A stretch of 64,000 bases of DNA from Arthrobotrys musiformis (taxonomy: Eukaryota > Ascomycota > Orbiliomycetes > Orbiliales > Orbiliaceae), in NCBI GenBank assembly GCA_036971715.1, contig JAVHJL010000010.1, forward strand, positions 1,116,001-1,180,000, read 5' to 3'. The first letter of the stretch is position 1; every line of letters begins with the position of its first letter. A model generated the notes under the pieces. It saw nothing but the letters and a program-made list of their open reading frames with translations. It did no database searches and had not been told where the DNA came from. Made by a program: the position numbers and the translations under genes. Positions 11,076 through 25,305 of the stretch are shown piece after piece.

Positions 11076-14000
11076 TGTGTATTCCTCTCGTCTCCGCTTT
11101 TCTAACTCCGTCTATTCGTCAAGAGATAGGTATTGTCATAAAATCATGGAAGCCGAGCAGTTGGAATATATAATATTGGGAAAAAAGCGTTGCCGTTCAG
11201 GAAATGCAACAGCGGGCAGTTTCTTAGTCAGCCGAAGCTAAGGACGCAGAGCTGGACGGGAACCTCGGATAAAAAAAGCCTCAATCTATGGGTCTTAAAA
11301 AAAGGGTTTGGAGATGTCTAAAAATTATGCTGCCTACAATTCAGATCTATCAAACTGAATAGAAAGATGACAAGTCGCAGCTCAGGAGGAAATTTCTAAA
11401 TTACGTAGCAACTTGAGATGTTTGATGTTGGATGGGGCATTCAGCATACAGTGAAGAAAAACTGTGCAGTGGCGAAAGATTCAAGAAGCGGGCAGGTTCA
11501 AAGTATTTAAACCGACCGGATCCATGAAAAAAAAGTTGAAAATTCTCTAGCAGAATGTCATGTGGTTCAGGCAAAGAAGATCTTGAAGACAATGTACCCT
11601 TTTCCTTCTTCCTATTTTCGCTATGTAACGGAGGGTTGTGGCGCACTAGACCGTCATGGTCCTCTTCGTTGAAATCCTGAACTTTTTCGAGCATCATATG
11701 GGCCCTTATTATGACTATTGTCCGGCCGAAGTCCGCAAATTTAAGCATCTGGACCCAGCCTTGCAGCTCGTGCAAGCGACAAAAAAGGTGTTAGTAATAG
11801 CCTTTTCCGTGTGTACTAGACCATGCAAGTATCCAAAAGTTGGGCGGCGGGGCAGCTAGGGCTGGAGGCCAAGATCTGACATGCAGATTATGTGATTGGT
11901 TAACAGTGCCGGTCCATATTGTCCTGACTGCCAAATTCGATGTTGATACAGAATTCCGGTGCAACTTAAGTATCAGGATATGCATGGTCTTATCACATCA
12001 TGATATCAGGGTTCCATCTTGGTTTTTCTATCAAGCATTAAGCATTAATGCCCAAGCTTATCGGCGCCGATAGTATCGTAATCGCTCGAACAAAAAGTAT
12101 GAAGTTGTATCCCGGTTCCGGCTCAAGCTAGGAGGTCCTGGAGCGGAAAAAGCTTGAAAGCACATATAGCATGGAGTGAACGATGGTGCAATCCTCGAAT
12201 TCGATATGGGGATCCGCAGAGCTCCCAGTCGAATACGATAAACTAACTGTCACCTGCACAAAAAATTCTGCCGTGCGATGGCTAATCGGGTGGGTCTAGC
12301 AACAACTTATTATGCATATTAAGTCAGCGGGACGGGATGGGTGCTAAGAGGTTCAAGCTAAGCGAACCGATCGGGGTTGAACCAATTGTAAACACTGAAT
12401 TCATGAATCTAAGACGGTTGCGCATGCGCATGAAATCCTTTGATATTATAATTATGGCCGTGATGGTAGTATTTATATATCCCGCCCCCCCAAGGTATAC
12501 CGGTAATAGAGTATTAGAAAAGACATCAATGTGCATTGTAGTGTTGAGGTGGCTATATATATATGACTACCGAAAGACTATAGCTATATATATAGCGCTG
12601 TGTCTGTACACTGACATGTTTGCGAGCTGCTCTGATTAATTAATCATGAGCGACTACGTCAATTTAAGTTACGTAGGAGCTTGGGTGGTTATATAGTGCT
12701 ATGCAGGGACCGGGCTGGTGTCTTGGATAGTAGTATTCTCCTGCCTCGGCGCCCTAGGCTGGCCTTCGGAATATTCGGAATATTCGGATTAATCATCTAT
12801 GACCAGTATGTATTTCCTTTGGAACAAGGAGTAAGTACTTGGTACTCTGGGGCGCCTTTGGCAAACATGTCTGAAAACTTTGGCTTTTCTTACAGCGAAT
12901 ATTCGAATATACCGTGCATACACTCTCCCACAGCGTTTTATTCGATTATTGATATCAACTAGAAGCCAAATTACTCAAATATATACAGGTAAATTTAAAT
13001 ACATATTAAATTTCTCGGTGCCCTATAGACGGTGGCCTCGAGACTAAGCATATAGACAGGTTATTCTTGTACCGGTACCTTTACACGTACTCAACATGTG
13101 TCGGAATCACAAGAGGTCGTAACGTTGCCCCCAAAGGGGCGTACCCAAACGGTCCTCAAAACTCCCCGTTCTGAAAATTTCAGTCAAACGACGAAAGTCC
13201 TTTACTTAATCGTAGCACACATGCATGATGTAAAAGGCAACGTGTTCGAGAGTATGCCACGAACTGTTGTCAGCTTCTCGACTCTCAAACACATATACGC
13301 CTGTCATATAGAGCATAACGTGACGTGAATAGGTGTGTTGTTCCGTTTTAGTTTCCAGATTACATTATAATATTATCTCTACCAACATGTTCCGGCATGT
13401 TACTCGTTGTATGTATACCTCGCTGAAGCCCGACATATACCTCCGTTTTTGAGTTATTATCCATCCAAGATCTCGATTTAAAAGCCGTATTAGATCCGCT
13501 GCGGGAATCGATTTATTATTAGTGTTAATGCGTCACAAGACCCAGATTTCGGTTCATAAGCAATATATAACCTCACATGAAATCGGACGTGTCGATTCCC
13601 GCACGGCTCGAAACGAGGGGGCTTTGACGGTAACGGGTTTGGTTGGTTCGCTAAAACTCGTCCGAGTCTTGGGTGCACCACTTTCTTTTGTTTTTTGTTC
13701 TTGCCTTCTTAGACCCTTTACGTCAACATATGCAATGTATTGTTTTTTGTGCATCTCGAGCTCGTTGATCATTAATTTATCGACGGTTGACGGTTGACGG
13801 CTGGCGGACTTATCGCAACATACTGATATATCGGGCAAATAGATTGAGAGAATTTAAGTGGGTATTCAATGGTTGTGTAACATACGTTGTTCAGACGTCG
13901 ACGACAACTCAGCGCATAAATCGATATAATATGAGGTCGTTATACGTATATATCTTGCCCTCGCTTGATTGCCCATAACTGGTGACCCCAGACTACCATG

Positions 14001-17000
14001 ACTGACCAGCTCATGACAATTACAATCAACAAGTATATGCAACGAGGAAAAAGAGGCGAAGAAAAGGGTCTCTTACAGCTGGATCCGAGGCTACCCTTAT
14101 AATTACAGCGGGTTATAGCCATCATTCAAAAAAATAGTTCTGCCGGCCAGCTTGCAAATTAGACAGACCAATGTAACTCAACTATAGCTAAGCAGCGCTT
14201 CAGGCACTCGTGACATAAACTATGATGCTATCGAAATTGGCGGCCTAAGGAATTGATCGGAAGCAGCTAACTATCAAGATAGTGTGTTCGTACTCGAATC
14301 TAGCATTGGAGAAATAGTGAGCACAAACATAAAGCCACCCTCTTGATAGCTTGTATACACGTCTAGTTTTGAGAAAGATGTTTAATTGTTTTCCGGGACT
14401 ATAATATACATACAACTATCGTCTAAAAATGTATTCAAAATTCGAAAAGGGTTCTACCTCCCGCAGTTTGCTACGTATACAATCTCTGAATTTGGGCGAG
14501 CTTAGGGCCGCGGTGATAAATGCCCAATCTAAAGAACTGATTGTCTAGAGTTTTTCTCCTCATTAACTCAAGCTATATCTAGTGAGACGTAATTTCAAGG
14601 TACGGTACACTGGCTAGATTATCTTGAGGTCTCTTGATAAGCACTTCCATCCGAACTTGTTCTTTTGCTTGTCTTCGGCGTAGGATCGCCCTCTATTCTT
14701 TTCTCATTGTCGGAAATATGTAGTAATACTACGCTCTTTCTAGGGGCATACGTTCTTAAAGCATGAGTCTTCCAGTACAAACTAATCGTACTCCCCAGGT
14801 GCCTCAACAGCGGAATACACATCAGACCTGGCCTATTAGGTAATTCCGGCCTCGAATAGTGGCTTTATAAGACCCTATCCAAACCCTCAGGGAATCAAAA
14901 CCCCAATGGCAAGACGAAAACTTTCCCGAGGCCACTAAGATATCACGCCACTGAAGAAAAATCCACAGTTCTTCCCGGATACCCCTCACCGAAGCCATAC
15001 CCCCAAGGTTTATCTGGCCCCAATGTCCGGCATCCCAGCATTGATCCCACCGGCACAATTTAATCAACAATATCCCGGGTCCCAGATACCAAAACCCCAA
15101 GTCGCTAGCGGCGGAAACTCGATCTTCGTCTATCTTATATGCCTTACGCCTGCGCAGCGTATAATCAATCTGCAAATGACCTTCCTCGAGCCCATGGATA
15201 TTCCTTGAAAGCCCCCTCACCCTAGCCACCTTCGGCCCGTTATGCCTCGAAACGAAACAAAAAAATAAATCCTACAGGAAAAGAAAAGAGAAAGACAGAA
15301 AGAAAAGGTAGAAAAACGACAGAAAGCTTCTGTCAAAAACTTGGCGCTAGGCTTCCCGGTGGCGCTGCAAGATCTGCATGTCCGGAAAGAAAAGCCGTTG
15401 AATAGTTTATATCACATTTTTTAAATTCATCTTTCAAACGACAAAAAAAAAAAAAACAGTAATAACGTTCGCAGTGCATTGCATACCATCTGCAAGGAAG
15501 CTTAGCTGAAAGAATTTGGAACATTGAAGCCGAGCCGTTTCTGTCGACGAGTTTTTTTTTAAGCCGATCGACGTTTGCATGTATTCTAGACGGGACGAAT
15601 TTCAAACATGAATTTTTTTGTTGAAATGAAAAGAGAAATAGCTTGGAATATGGAGGGCAAATCGAAAACTACACATGATGTGAAACTATTAAGGGAAGTA
15701 AAACCCGAGATACATGTACGCAATGCATACATATGTAAGTTCATATGCAATATACATCCATCACGGGATCATTGGTAGGGGGCGGGATAGATATCATACG
15801 ATATCTAGAATCTGGGCAGTTGATTATGTATACTAGATCTATAAAAAAAGAAAAAAGATCAAAGAAATTATGATAAGGAGATATGATCTCGGCCGGAAGA
15901 CCGGCTTATATGGTGCCCCGCAAATATGCAAATGAATGCATAAAACTCCACATTTTTGGGAAGAAAAACCTTCCATCCCGCCACGAAAAAGAAAGAAAAA
16001 GTTGAAACGGATTGAAACTGCAGCTGTCATCAGTGGGGTGGTACACCTTGGCCTCGTTTAGCTGCACGTTTGGGACACATCAATATTGCAAATTGCCATG
16101 CGCAAGGCTTAAGGCGTTGGAGATCTGCAAGGCATGGATCTTCCCGGCCCGTCATTTTTTTGGGGCTTCAAACCAGAAAGACGGAATAAAAAAAAGAAAA
16201 AGAAGAAGAAGAAGAGGGGGAGTAGGCAATGGCCAAGTGGATAAATGCAAAATACGCGTGCACGGAACAGTACTGCAGAGCTGAACACTTACATTGTTGG
16301 AGTAACACTGCGTATATGGTCTGCTTCCTGCGTTGCAGGTGTGGTAGAACCCCCTGTGCCTTAAGTTTGGCGGGATTTAGTCAACTTTAAGTACGCATTG
16401 GCCTCCTGATCCTAATGGAGATATATTCCAGACCGTTCAGGAATAGTTGGTATTTCTCACGAACTGTCTGGAATTCTGTCAAAGTGGAGTTTTTCTTACT
16501 TAGCACCTCTTTGGTTAGCTTAGGTAAACCAACGGCGAGAGATCTCGAGAAGGGGCAGGACGGGATAACTTCGCGAGCTCGTCTCGAGAATTCGAACAGG
16601 CATGATTTGCAATTGTAATATTCAAATGCATCAATATGCTTGATGCAATGCTTGGGCGTCCTTGGAACTGGTCTCTTGTCTCAGACGTCAAATAATTAAA
16701 TGTGACACACAGACCAATCATGAAGGTACTGTGTCATATCCAGTGCGTTTGACGGTCCTCGCCTGCCCTGAGTTTGTGATACCCACCGTTCGGCTCGATC
16801 CTGAGGCATATTTACGAAGGACTAAGGACAAGGGAGAGTCAGTGCTTTCTTCAAAAGCCTTACAGAACTAGTCAAGGATTCGATTGAGCGGATACGATTT
16901 CCGACCAGTACTTGAATTTTATTATTTGCTGAAAATTGTAACATACATATCAAGGAGAAGACCTGCAAGCCCCAGACTACATACATCGTACTTGCAAGCT

Positions 17001-17832
17001 AGTCTGGGGATGCTCATCTCTGTCTTGGTTGCAAGCTCGCATTCAATGCACCGCATCAAGTTTAGTCCCTATTGTCAAAAACTTCCTGTAGCTTGGATCA
17101 CAAGTTAAAGGTTTCTTGTACGACATGGCGATACCTCCTATTACTAATCGCGTTCAATGAAGTCTCAAACCCGATGGACCCACCCAATTTAATTGACGCT
17201 GGACAAGGCCCGACTAGTATCAATGTTGAAATGTGACGATGCATAATTGTGGAGCAAACGCACAGGCACGGGACAGAAAAAAGATGATAGAATGATACCA
17301 TTCGACTTTACTAGTGATGTGTGTGCTATAGAAGAAAGTGATGGAATACAAGGCCGGCCGCAATGTAATCCGTGGTCCGGTGGATCATGATGAATTAAAG
17401 AAAAAGATGGGCCACGAATTCATTCCAAGACACAAAGCTACGAGGCTGCATGCAAGAATAATAAGACAAAAAGAGAACGAAACAAGTGCCCAACGGTTTT
17501 GAGCTAGCTTTTGCGAAAACGAAAACGAAAAAAGAAAAAAGTATGTACTGAGTAAAGAGGGGAAAAAGAATTGCAACCGGGTATTCCAAAGCAATCAAGG
17601 AGGCAGTGATAAGGATGGTTAGTATAGTACGAAAGAGAAAAGACAAAAAACAAAAATGTTGTATCCAAATCCAAACCCCAGCTACCCCGCAGATTTTTTC
17701 TCTCTCAACTTGCAAAAAAAGAATCAATTAATCAACCGACTTGTTACTGACCTTCCTGCTCCCTGTATTGACATCGACCGACGACCGCGGGAAAAGGCTG
17801 TTGAAGCTAAAGTTCCTCATTGGCCCACCACT
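11076..17832. other. 6.8-kb gene-poor region
   Basis: No credible protein gene. The longest open frame (minus strand, 14822-15229) begins with GTG and lacks domain content. The DNA is AT-rich with many TATA/ATAT words and a few short tandem elements (9-bp TTCGGAATA units at 12765-12791). I looked for tRNA A/B boxes, 5S rRNA, reverse transcriptase and transposase motifs and found none. The right end (17.3-17.8 kb) is probably the 3' UTR of the tricalbin gene, and the left end holds the MFS promoter. It could be a decayed repeat region or could contain long non-coding RNAs. Confidence 0.55.
12765..12791. repeat. Short tandem repeat, 9-bp unit x3
   Basis: Units TTCGGAATA, TTCGGAATA and TTCGGATTA lie head to tail. 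Similar GAATATTCG words recur near 12896-12910. The function is unknown. Confidence 0.8.
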
Positions 17833-20800
17833 CTATGGCGGACTATTGCCTCTGCTGCGACCAAAGAAACTTTTGCGATGCGAAGAATGCCTTGAACCTG
17901 GTCTGTCCTCTTCCGATGATTTGAAGCTCGTCTTGAATGTGATGTTCCCGGCGCCAACTTGGATGACGCTTTCCGAAGGTGTGGCACTCTCATTGAGAAT
18001 CAACAAACCCTCACCAAGCTTCTCATCCTTTCCAGGAATTCGTGAGTCGTACCAAACTTCAACCTTGAAGCTGGTGTCCGGAGTGCAGGTATATTGCACC
18101 TTTTCGTCGTTATGCCATTCAATGGAATTGCCGTGGAACTTTTCGGTCGAGCTCTTGAGAATATGCTTGTCCTTGCCTTGGGGGATGACAAAGACTCTCA
18201 ACTTTTGGCCGTCCTTGTACCCGGTGGCTCTAACAAGAGTAATATGCGCAAGGCCCGAGTCAGGGAGAATACTTGCACCGCTGATGCTCTTCTGACTTCT
18301 GTGGCTACCGTATGGGTTCAGGTTCACAGAGTCCCTGTTCGGGGTCTTCATCCTTGGAGGTGAGGCACTACCACTGCTGCGACCATCATCAACTGACGGC
18401 TCATTGACAGAAATGCTGTGAGAAACGCTGTGGGAAATGCTGCTAGAATCAACTTCTTCCTTTTCCTCTTTATCTTTCTTGCCACGGCCGAACACATTCT
18501 TGCCAACAAAGGAGGCACCCTTGATGACGCCGCCGCCAACTTTTGTAATACCCTTGATTGGTGCACCGGCGACGTTCGTAACAATTTTTCCTGGGACTGC
18601 GAAAGTACCACTGAATGTTGCGGTGGTATGACGCTGGCGGACGACGTAGTCAGGTGTGAAAACAAAAGCGAGTCGGATCGATCCAGACTTGCCATCGAGA
18701 GGGACTGTAGCTATGCTCTTGGTGAACGGTTGAACTTTTGTCAAGTCGATGTTGGCAGCACCAAGGAAGTCGTCCTATGCTGAATTAGTTTGAGGTCTTA
18801 AAAACGATGACTTATTGATATAAACATACCTCGCCAGCAAGATCCCAATCGTAAACCTTACACTTGAACTCCGCAGCAACCTTAGATGGAATCTGGACTT
18901 GAAAGAACTCGTTCCAGGCGGGGTGAAGCGTTTTCTTCTGGACCTCAGTTTTGAATACCTTGTCTCCGTTGAGCTCAAAGATGACATATGGATCGCTCTT
19001 TCCGTTGCTGTCAGCTGCTGGAAGATCGGATCCATCCAAAACATCGACACGAAGAGTTCCCATATTCGTAATACTTTCTCTCTCATCGAGCTCCATGAGA
19101 ACGGGGATATAATTGAGTGTAACGTTGACCTTGCTCACTCCGTCCTTGCCCCTCATTGTCAGTGTAGTAGGTTTATGAAGGCACTGCTTGAGTATCCTGA
19201 AAGTATCACCCTTAAGTTCTGCGATAATATCTTCCTTGCCGTCGCCTTTGTCTTTGTGGTGTTCAACAAGCCTAAGAGTAACCTTTGAGAACTCAAGCTC
19301 TCGAACAAAGGCATCGCCGATCTCGTCGACTTTACCTCTCTTCATTCGAATCTTTGAAGAGACAAAGGCCGGGAAAAGGAAATCATCCATCCTGAGCTGA
19401 AGGTAGCAGTCGCGCTCTGTAAGATCTACATCGTGCACCCTAAAAACGAGTAGGCCAGAGTCTATACTGATGGTTAGTGTATGAAAAATAATAAGTACTT
19501 TGCCGCGATGTACTTACTCTTAGAAAGAAGCTCGTCTTGGGTCAGTTTGATAGCCTCGGACTTCTTCTTCTTTGGAACCACACCCTCAACTTCTTTTTCA
19601 GCGGCATCCAACATCTCGACTTCAGATCCAGCAACGGTTGGGGAGGTAGGAGTTGCGGCCTTGACCTCAAGGTCTGGATCAGTTTCTTCAGCTGGAGTCT
19701 CTTCCTTCTTTTCTGGCTCAGGCTCGGCGACATTCATAGTTGGGTAGAATGATACATTGAAGAACAAAGTTCCCTTCTGCTGTCTTGTTCTATCCAAAAT
19801 GAGAGGAACGGCCTGTTCTTTTCTTTCCGTGTGAGCCAGGAACTCGCCCTCAACTTCTTCGCTTTCCTTGATGTATGGACCGACGTCGAAGTCATACTGG
19901 CCGAGGGGTCTATCCTTTCCCAGTTTCTCATAATCTAGGACCTCAAGAGTAACCTTTTCGCGGTTGCTATGGACAGGAACGTAGAGGATTTCATCCCACT
20001 GAGGGTTGAGATCTTCCTCAAAAGTAACAGTCTTAGCCTTTTCAATGCCTGATAGGAGGATTCGGACGTATGGATCTGATTTCCCGAGCTTCTCGACATT
20101 ACGAAGATCTTTCGCACGAACCAAGTGAATACGTAGAACACCAATTGGTTTAATGTAACCACCATCGGCACCGAGGTCTCCCTTCAATGCGACGGGTCTC
20201 CATTGTGCTCTGATTTGAACCTTACCGGTTTTGACACCAGAAAGTGGGAACCAATCCTGTCCTTTGGCAGTTGCGTCGAGCATGTCATTTAGTTTGAGTT
20301 GGTAAAAACCGATAGTTGGGTCCTCGGCCAAGTCTCTAGAATCCTTGATCATTAGGCCGATTTTGCAGTGGGCTCTGTCTTTAACGATAATTTCGGTGTG
20401 TTCTTCCCAGATAGGATCATTGCTTCGCTTAACAACCTTCGTTTGTTTGATCTTCTTGCCGTTGATGACAAAGGTAGCGTATGGAGAAAGTTGACCGATC
20501 ATGCTCTTGGTGTGGTCCAGTTCTTTGGCTCTGTGGATAGTATATCTCAAGACACCAGTATTCATCTCAGGTACGAGCTCAGTAGTTCCATCAGCATTCT
20601 TTGCGCCTTCAAGGACTGGGAAGAAGCGGAAGTCGCAGGTGATGAGACCTCTGTTCTTGCCGTTGGCAATGACTGGGAGCTGGACACCTTCCTGTTCTGG
20701 TTGACCGTCTTCAAGGCTCTTGAGTGGGAATGAGGCAACGCCGAGTTCTTTATCCTTGCGAATATCGTTATAGTCGAAAACTTGCAGCCAGAGAGCGTCG

Positions 20801-22626
20801 TTGAAGGATGTAATGATAAGGTAAATAGTTTCATTCCACCTTGGGTTGGCGTTTTCTCTCTTTGTGTGTGTCTTTGCGATAACATCTCTGCCGTTAAAGC
20901 AAAGGGCAACATATGGATCTGGTGTACCTGAGAACTTGTCTGGATTCTTCAAACCTTGGGCATTGTGGATCGTAACAGCGAGGATACCAATTGCCGTGTC
21001 GACAGCAGCTCCGGCGAGCATCTGGGCGATATTGAGCGTAAAGACGTGTGGAGCGTAGAACATTGGCTTAAGATTGGCGTGAACCATATCTAAAATGAAG
21101 GTCTTCAAACCGGGCATGAGACCGATATCCAAACCAAGGAGGTCACCACCAAGTGGCTTGCAAACGAAATCAAGTCTTGGTGGTTGCAAAAAGCAGACAT
21201 CGACCTTTTCAACATGCGGGAAGTTGATTTGAAGCTTGATCTTGACCTTCATCTCTCCGGAGCAGGCGAAGTCCTCGACAATAACAGGGAGACCCTTGCT
21301 TGCAATACCCTTGCCGACACGAATTTCGAGAACAATCTTGGGGTTTATCCTGCTCTTTAGCTGCATCGAGGTCATATCAGAAGTATCATTCGGGTTGAAG
21401 CTAAATTTCCAGTCCATCTCAACAATATCATCCTCAGTCTTGGGGTACGATCGAACATGCTCCAATCTTGGGGGTTTGGTTCCCATAGTAAATGTTTCGA
21501 GCCTAAGACTGTCCAAGAATGCCGGTGTAGCGGTAGAGAGGATTTGGTCGACAGTGTTGACAACGGTAGCAGCCAGGACGGGTTGGTAAATTGGCCAGAA
21601 CTTGAGGATGAAGTTGTTGATCCACTCGAGGCTCTCTGCATCGGTCGAGAGCCTTTGCAGCGCGGTTTCTCTAATGAGATCATCACGAATGTTTCGGCGA
21701 AGACGTTTGATCGAAGTCCTATAGTATGTCATGCAGATTGCGCAGACGATGATAACCCAAGCGATACCGCCACCGAATAGGGCAACGATCCAGCTCATGA
21801 CACAGGCACCAATAATGATGCCGGCATTGTGATACCAATCTAAAAGGGAAAAAAACCTAATCAGCACCTTCCGGCCTCTCAATTGCTTGAATGCAAGGTT
21901 GCTTACCCCCGAAAAACTTGTCCTCGAGTCTCTTTTCAAGCCAGGTAGTTTTGTCAACATCGAGCTCGTCAAGAGGAGGGCCACCGAGAAGTGCAGCAGC
22001 ATCATTAGTCGCCGCTCCAAATCTCGGAGCCCATCCTGTTCGACTCCATTCGCCGTCGCCGGCTTTCGGATGCCCGTTTACATAGCCATCTGCCGGTTTC
22101 TCACTCTTTTCTAGTGTTTGTGGGCTGGTCGCTGGTTTGTCGGTTTTAGGTGTTGACACGCTCTATTTTCTTTGTGAGCTATGACGTCTTTCTCGAAGGC
22201 ACAATGCGGCAGATTGTCTCTCAAGGGTACGTATACATACGGGATCGATGACAGGAACGGCCTTAGTACTTGGTTGGAGTTTAAGACCCTCTGGAATTGT
22301 CTGTAGAATTAGCTAGTTAGTCACGTTTCCTCTTCCCTTTTTCTATTTTTATTTTTTTTGTATTTTTGTTTCGAGACGGTTAGGGTACGTACCTTGCGAA
22401 CTTCAGCAGCCTTTTCAGCAGGCGAGGCATTGGGATCGAACTTGAATGCCGGAACCCCACCCTCGATGGCCTCGTTCTTTATAACTTCCTGGATGGCTTC
22501 TCCCGACATTTTGACTTCTTGTGCTCTCGAAGGAGTGTCGGGAGGAGTAGCTGGAGTTTCTTGAGAAGAAGTAGGAACAGGAGCTGAGACCGAAACTGGT
22601 GCTGGAACTGGAGCTGGGGTTGCCAT
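17833..22626 (-). CDS. Tricalbin (ER-plasma membrane tether, SMP + five C2 domains)
   Basis: Six exons (22626-22393, 22300-22241, 22162-21907, 21839-19518, 19461-18830, 18774-17833) encode 1481 residues. The N-terminus is Pro/Ala-rich. A hydrophobic hairpin (WYHNAGIIIGACVMSWIVA, then GGIAWVIIVCAICM) at about 185-225 anchors the protein in the ER. An SMP lipid-transfer domain (about 245-455, from SLEWINNFILKFWPIYQP) follows. Then come C2 domains beginning near IGILAVTIHNAQGL, TGVLRYTIHRAKEL, IGVLRIHLVRAKDL and MGTLRVDVLDGSDLP, and a divergent last C2 near LAHITLVRATGYK. Several C2 units retain DPYV with the Asp-rich Ca2+ loops (SDPYVRI, SDPYVIF). Yeast Tcb1-3 link cortical ER to the plasma membrane and move lipids; size and layout best match Tcb3. 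The start is the first ATG; the frame upstream begins only with TTG. Confidence 0.95.
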
Positions 22627-25305
22627 ATTGCCGTTGGTTAGGCTCAACCCAAATTGGGTTGAGAGGTTGAACGGAAATTAGTGCTGTTGTGGTCTTTTCT
22701 GCCGCAATACGTCGGAACAGTTAATTGCGGTTATGGACTGATAATGGAATGGTGATATTGACGTCGATGCCAAAGAGGAAGTCCTTGCTCGTCTCTTCTC
22801 TCGTCTGGTCGAGATGCGAGCGTGGGGCACTTCAGCTTCCTTGTTCCTCCTTGTGGTTGGTGATGGTGATTGATTGGTTCGAAGGGCTGAGAGATATCAA
22901 GATGCCTCTCTAATTTAACTGTGATTCATGAAGGCGGGGAGTGGCATTAATAGAAAAAACCACCACCACAACTAAAAAATCACAATCACAACCACAACTA
23001 CAGATTCGAGGACCCCGGCGAATTGATCCTCTGTGCGCAAGATCACTTTGCCAAAACCAATATCTTCCAGGGCGTGATAGCGAGCTTCAATTTAAGGGAA
23101 AGGCCACAGTAACACCTTGCTCTTCCGAGGGTCGACGGACTAGCTCGTTCGATTGGGGAATGTACGCTCGCACTAACTAAACCCTCCCACCATGCCACCC
23201 GCCGAATGGAAATCCACGCAACTTGGCCCCCGCACGACACCTATTGTCATGTACTGTATGCACCACCTTACGTGCAAAGTCCCCAAAAAAGGAAGATAAC
23301 GGATGCAGAAGTGCGAAGACTACCAGAAACAAGAAAAAAAAAAACTAGAAAAAAAAAACTCAATTCCTGTGCGCGCATACATACAGACTCATGCTCAAAT
23401 GCATACAGGAGTGCCGATGGTGGGCTTGATATACAACCCACAATGGACCAGGCAGACGTCTGTGAACATTGTTCCGGCTCGTTAAATCAAGATCTTGGTT
23501 GGTCGTGGCATCCTAGGATTTCGGTCCCACAGCCCTGTTCATACTTTTTTCTGTACCTCGATCGTCTTTTCCGATCTGGTATGCCCGAACCTTCCCTTCC
23601 TTCCCACATGTGCTACGCAATCCAAGCTTAGTACGTCGGACTAAAAGGAATTGTGTATGGACAGACGACAAGACCTCCTGCAAAGTCAATTGGATTGGGT
23701 GGGAGGTGGGGAAATAAAACCCGAACCATATGGCCCAGATCCGCTGTCGAATTGTTGGGCCATACCTTTATCGATACGTCTGTCCCGCTTGAGCCTGTCC
23801 ATGTCGACGCAATGTGCACATATCTCAGGTCTGCTACCCTTGCTGGTTGATGCAGCTTCTTCCCTGCAAGTTTGACGTAGGCCGAAGTTGGTGGCATGAC
23901 GAACAGGCGGTACTTTTGTTCCTCGGGATTTTGGCACTGTCTTCAGGTACCTGATTCTGTCGCAAGAGGCTGGCGTAAGCCACACACTACTGTGCCTGTA
24001 GTCTGGAACATAGCTGTCGCCGCCAATTGGATATCCCGAAGATAGCTGCAGAGCGAGGTATTTCTCTCACACATTGAATATCAGTCAGTTGTCTTAAGTC
24101 CGGCTTTAGCCCTAGCTAGTTTGAGGGTCCAGGATATCAATCTGTCTTACGTCATGGGCTCAAGCTTGATGTCTCTACGTCTGTCATGTGACAATAAAGC
24201 GCATTGAGGTCAACCCCGTCGCGATAGCACAGAATCTCGGAAACCGGATGTATCATCACTTGTTCGGAGCCGCTATCTGATGCAGCTGTTAAAAATGGGG
24301 ACCTTCACCACTCCCACGGGTCTTTTAGTCAGCGTGTTGGGATCGAATCGCAAGGCTGAGGGGCCTGGCCAAGATTGAGCCGAATCCCGAACCCACCTGG
24401 AACCCTCGATTCCGCGGACAACTAAAGCGTGCATGTCGATTGGCCGATGCGTAAGCACTTGAAAGTCGAATTTGGTTTGGGCTAGGTCAAGGTAGCCTGC
24501 TATAGATATGCTGCAATTAGGCTGGCTTTCGAACGGACTTCAGGGCCGTCAAGTGCATCTTGCTATATGTTACTGTGCACCCCGGCCTCGGTGCAGTGTT
24601 GGATCAAACCACAAGACCCCGCAAAGGATCTTTATTCCTGACTCGATCGAACAAATACATTCTCAAGGGCTTGTGTGTGGCCAGCATTCGAATTCTATCA
24701 GGGCTTCAGCGCTGGTGGTTTTTTCGTGGTATGACTATTAAATATGTCGACCCTTGTCTTTTCTCTGGAAAGCACCGACGGCTCTCTCGCGACGACCACG
24801 ACGGCCCGTTTGATTCGACACGCTGCCGACCTTTAACATTGCATATTGGTTCTCAACCCCGCACTGGCCCTCATTGCGAACGGATCCGTAGATATAGTGT
24901 ATAATATAATAACTATATGTTTCGATCCAAACCGGAAAAGCGTAAGCCCCCGGAAGCTATACCAGGCTTGGAATACGAAACCATAAATCCATTTAACTTA
25001 CTCATCTATCAAAGCGCGCGCGAAGATTTATATTATGTTGCACGTTTTAACGGCCTGATTATTGCGACGGAATCAGAACACCACAATTTAAATATTTTAG
25101 GTTCTAAGATATACGTACGCTCCTCAACCTAACCGATAGATTAGCGGTGAAAATTTCTATTACCTTAATTTCATTGATCGCTGAGGGGCCACTAGGTAAG
25201 TTATAATCGAGAGGAGCTCAATTATTTTAACTGAAGACAATATACTAAAGAAGGATGCAGAGGGATTAGTCAAGTTTAGTCGTGGTTCACGCGGACCGTC
25301 CTCAA
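22627..25305. other. Divergent intergenic region between tricalbin and HET gene
   Basis: No supported gene. The left side should hold the tricalbin promoter. An A/C-rich simple-sequence tract lies at about 22957-23002. A 71-codon ATG frame at 24917-25132 looks composition-wise like protein but has no family resemblance, intron partner or context, so it is not called. No RNA gene was recognised. Confidence 0.55.

Noticed and set aside
14822..15229. 135-codon minus-strand open frame in the gene-poor region
   Set aside because: It begins with GTG, has no ATG near the start and no family resemblance.
16230..16245. TGGCCAAGTGG, similar to a tRNA-Ser/Leu A box
   Set aside because: No B box follows at the right distance and no acceptor stem can be paired.
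24917..25132. 71-codon ATG frame upstream of the HET gene
   Set aside because: Composition is protein-like but it is too short, with no domain, splice partner or context; kept only as a note.
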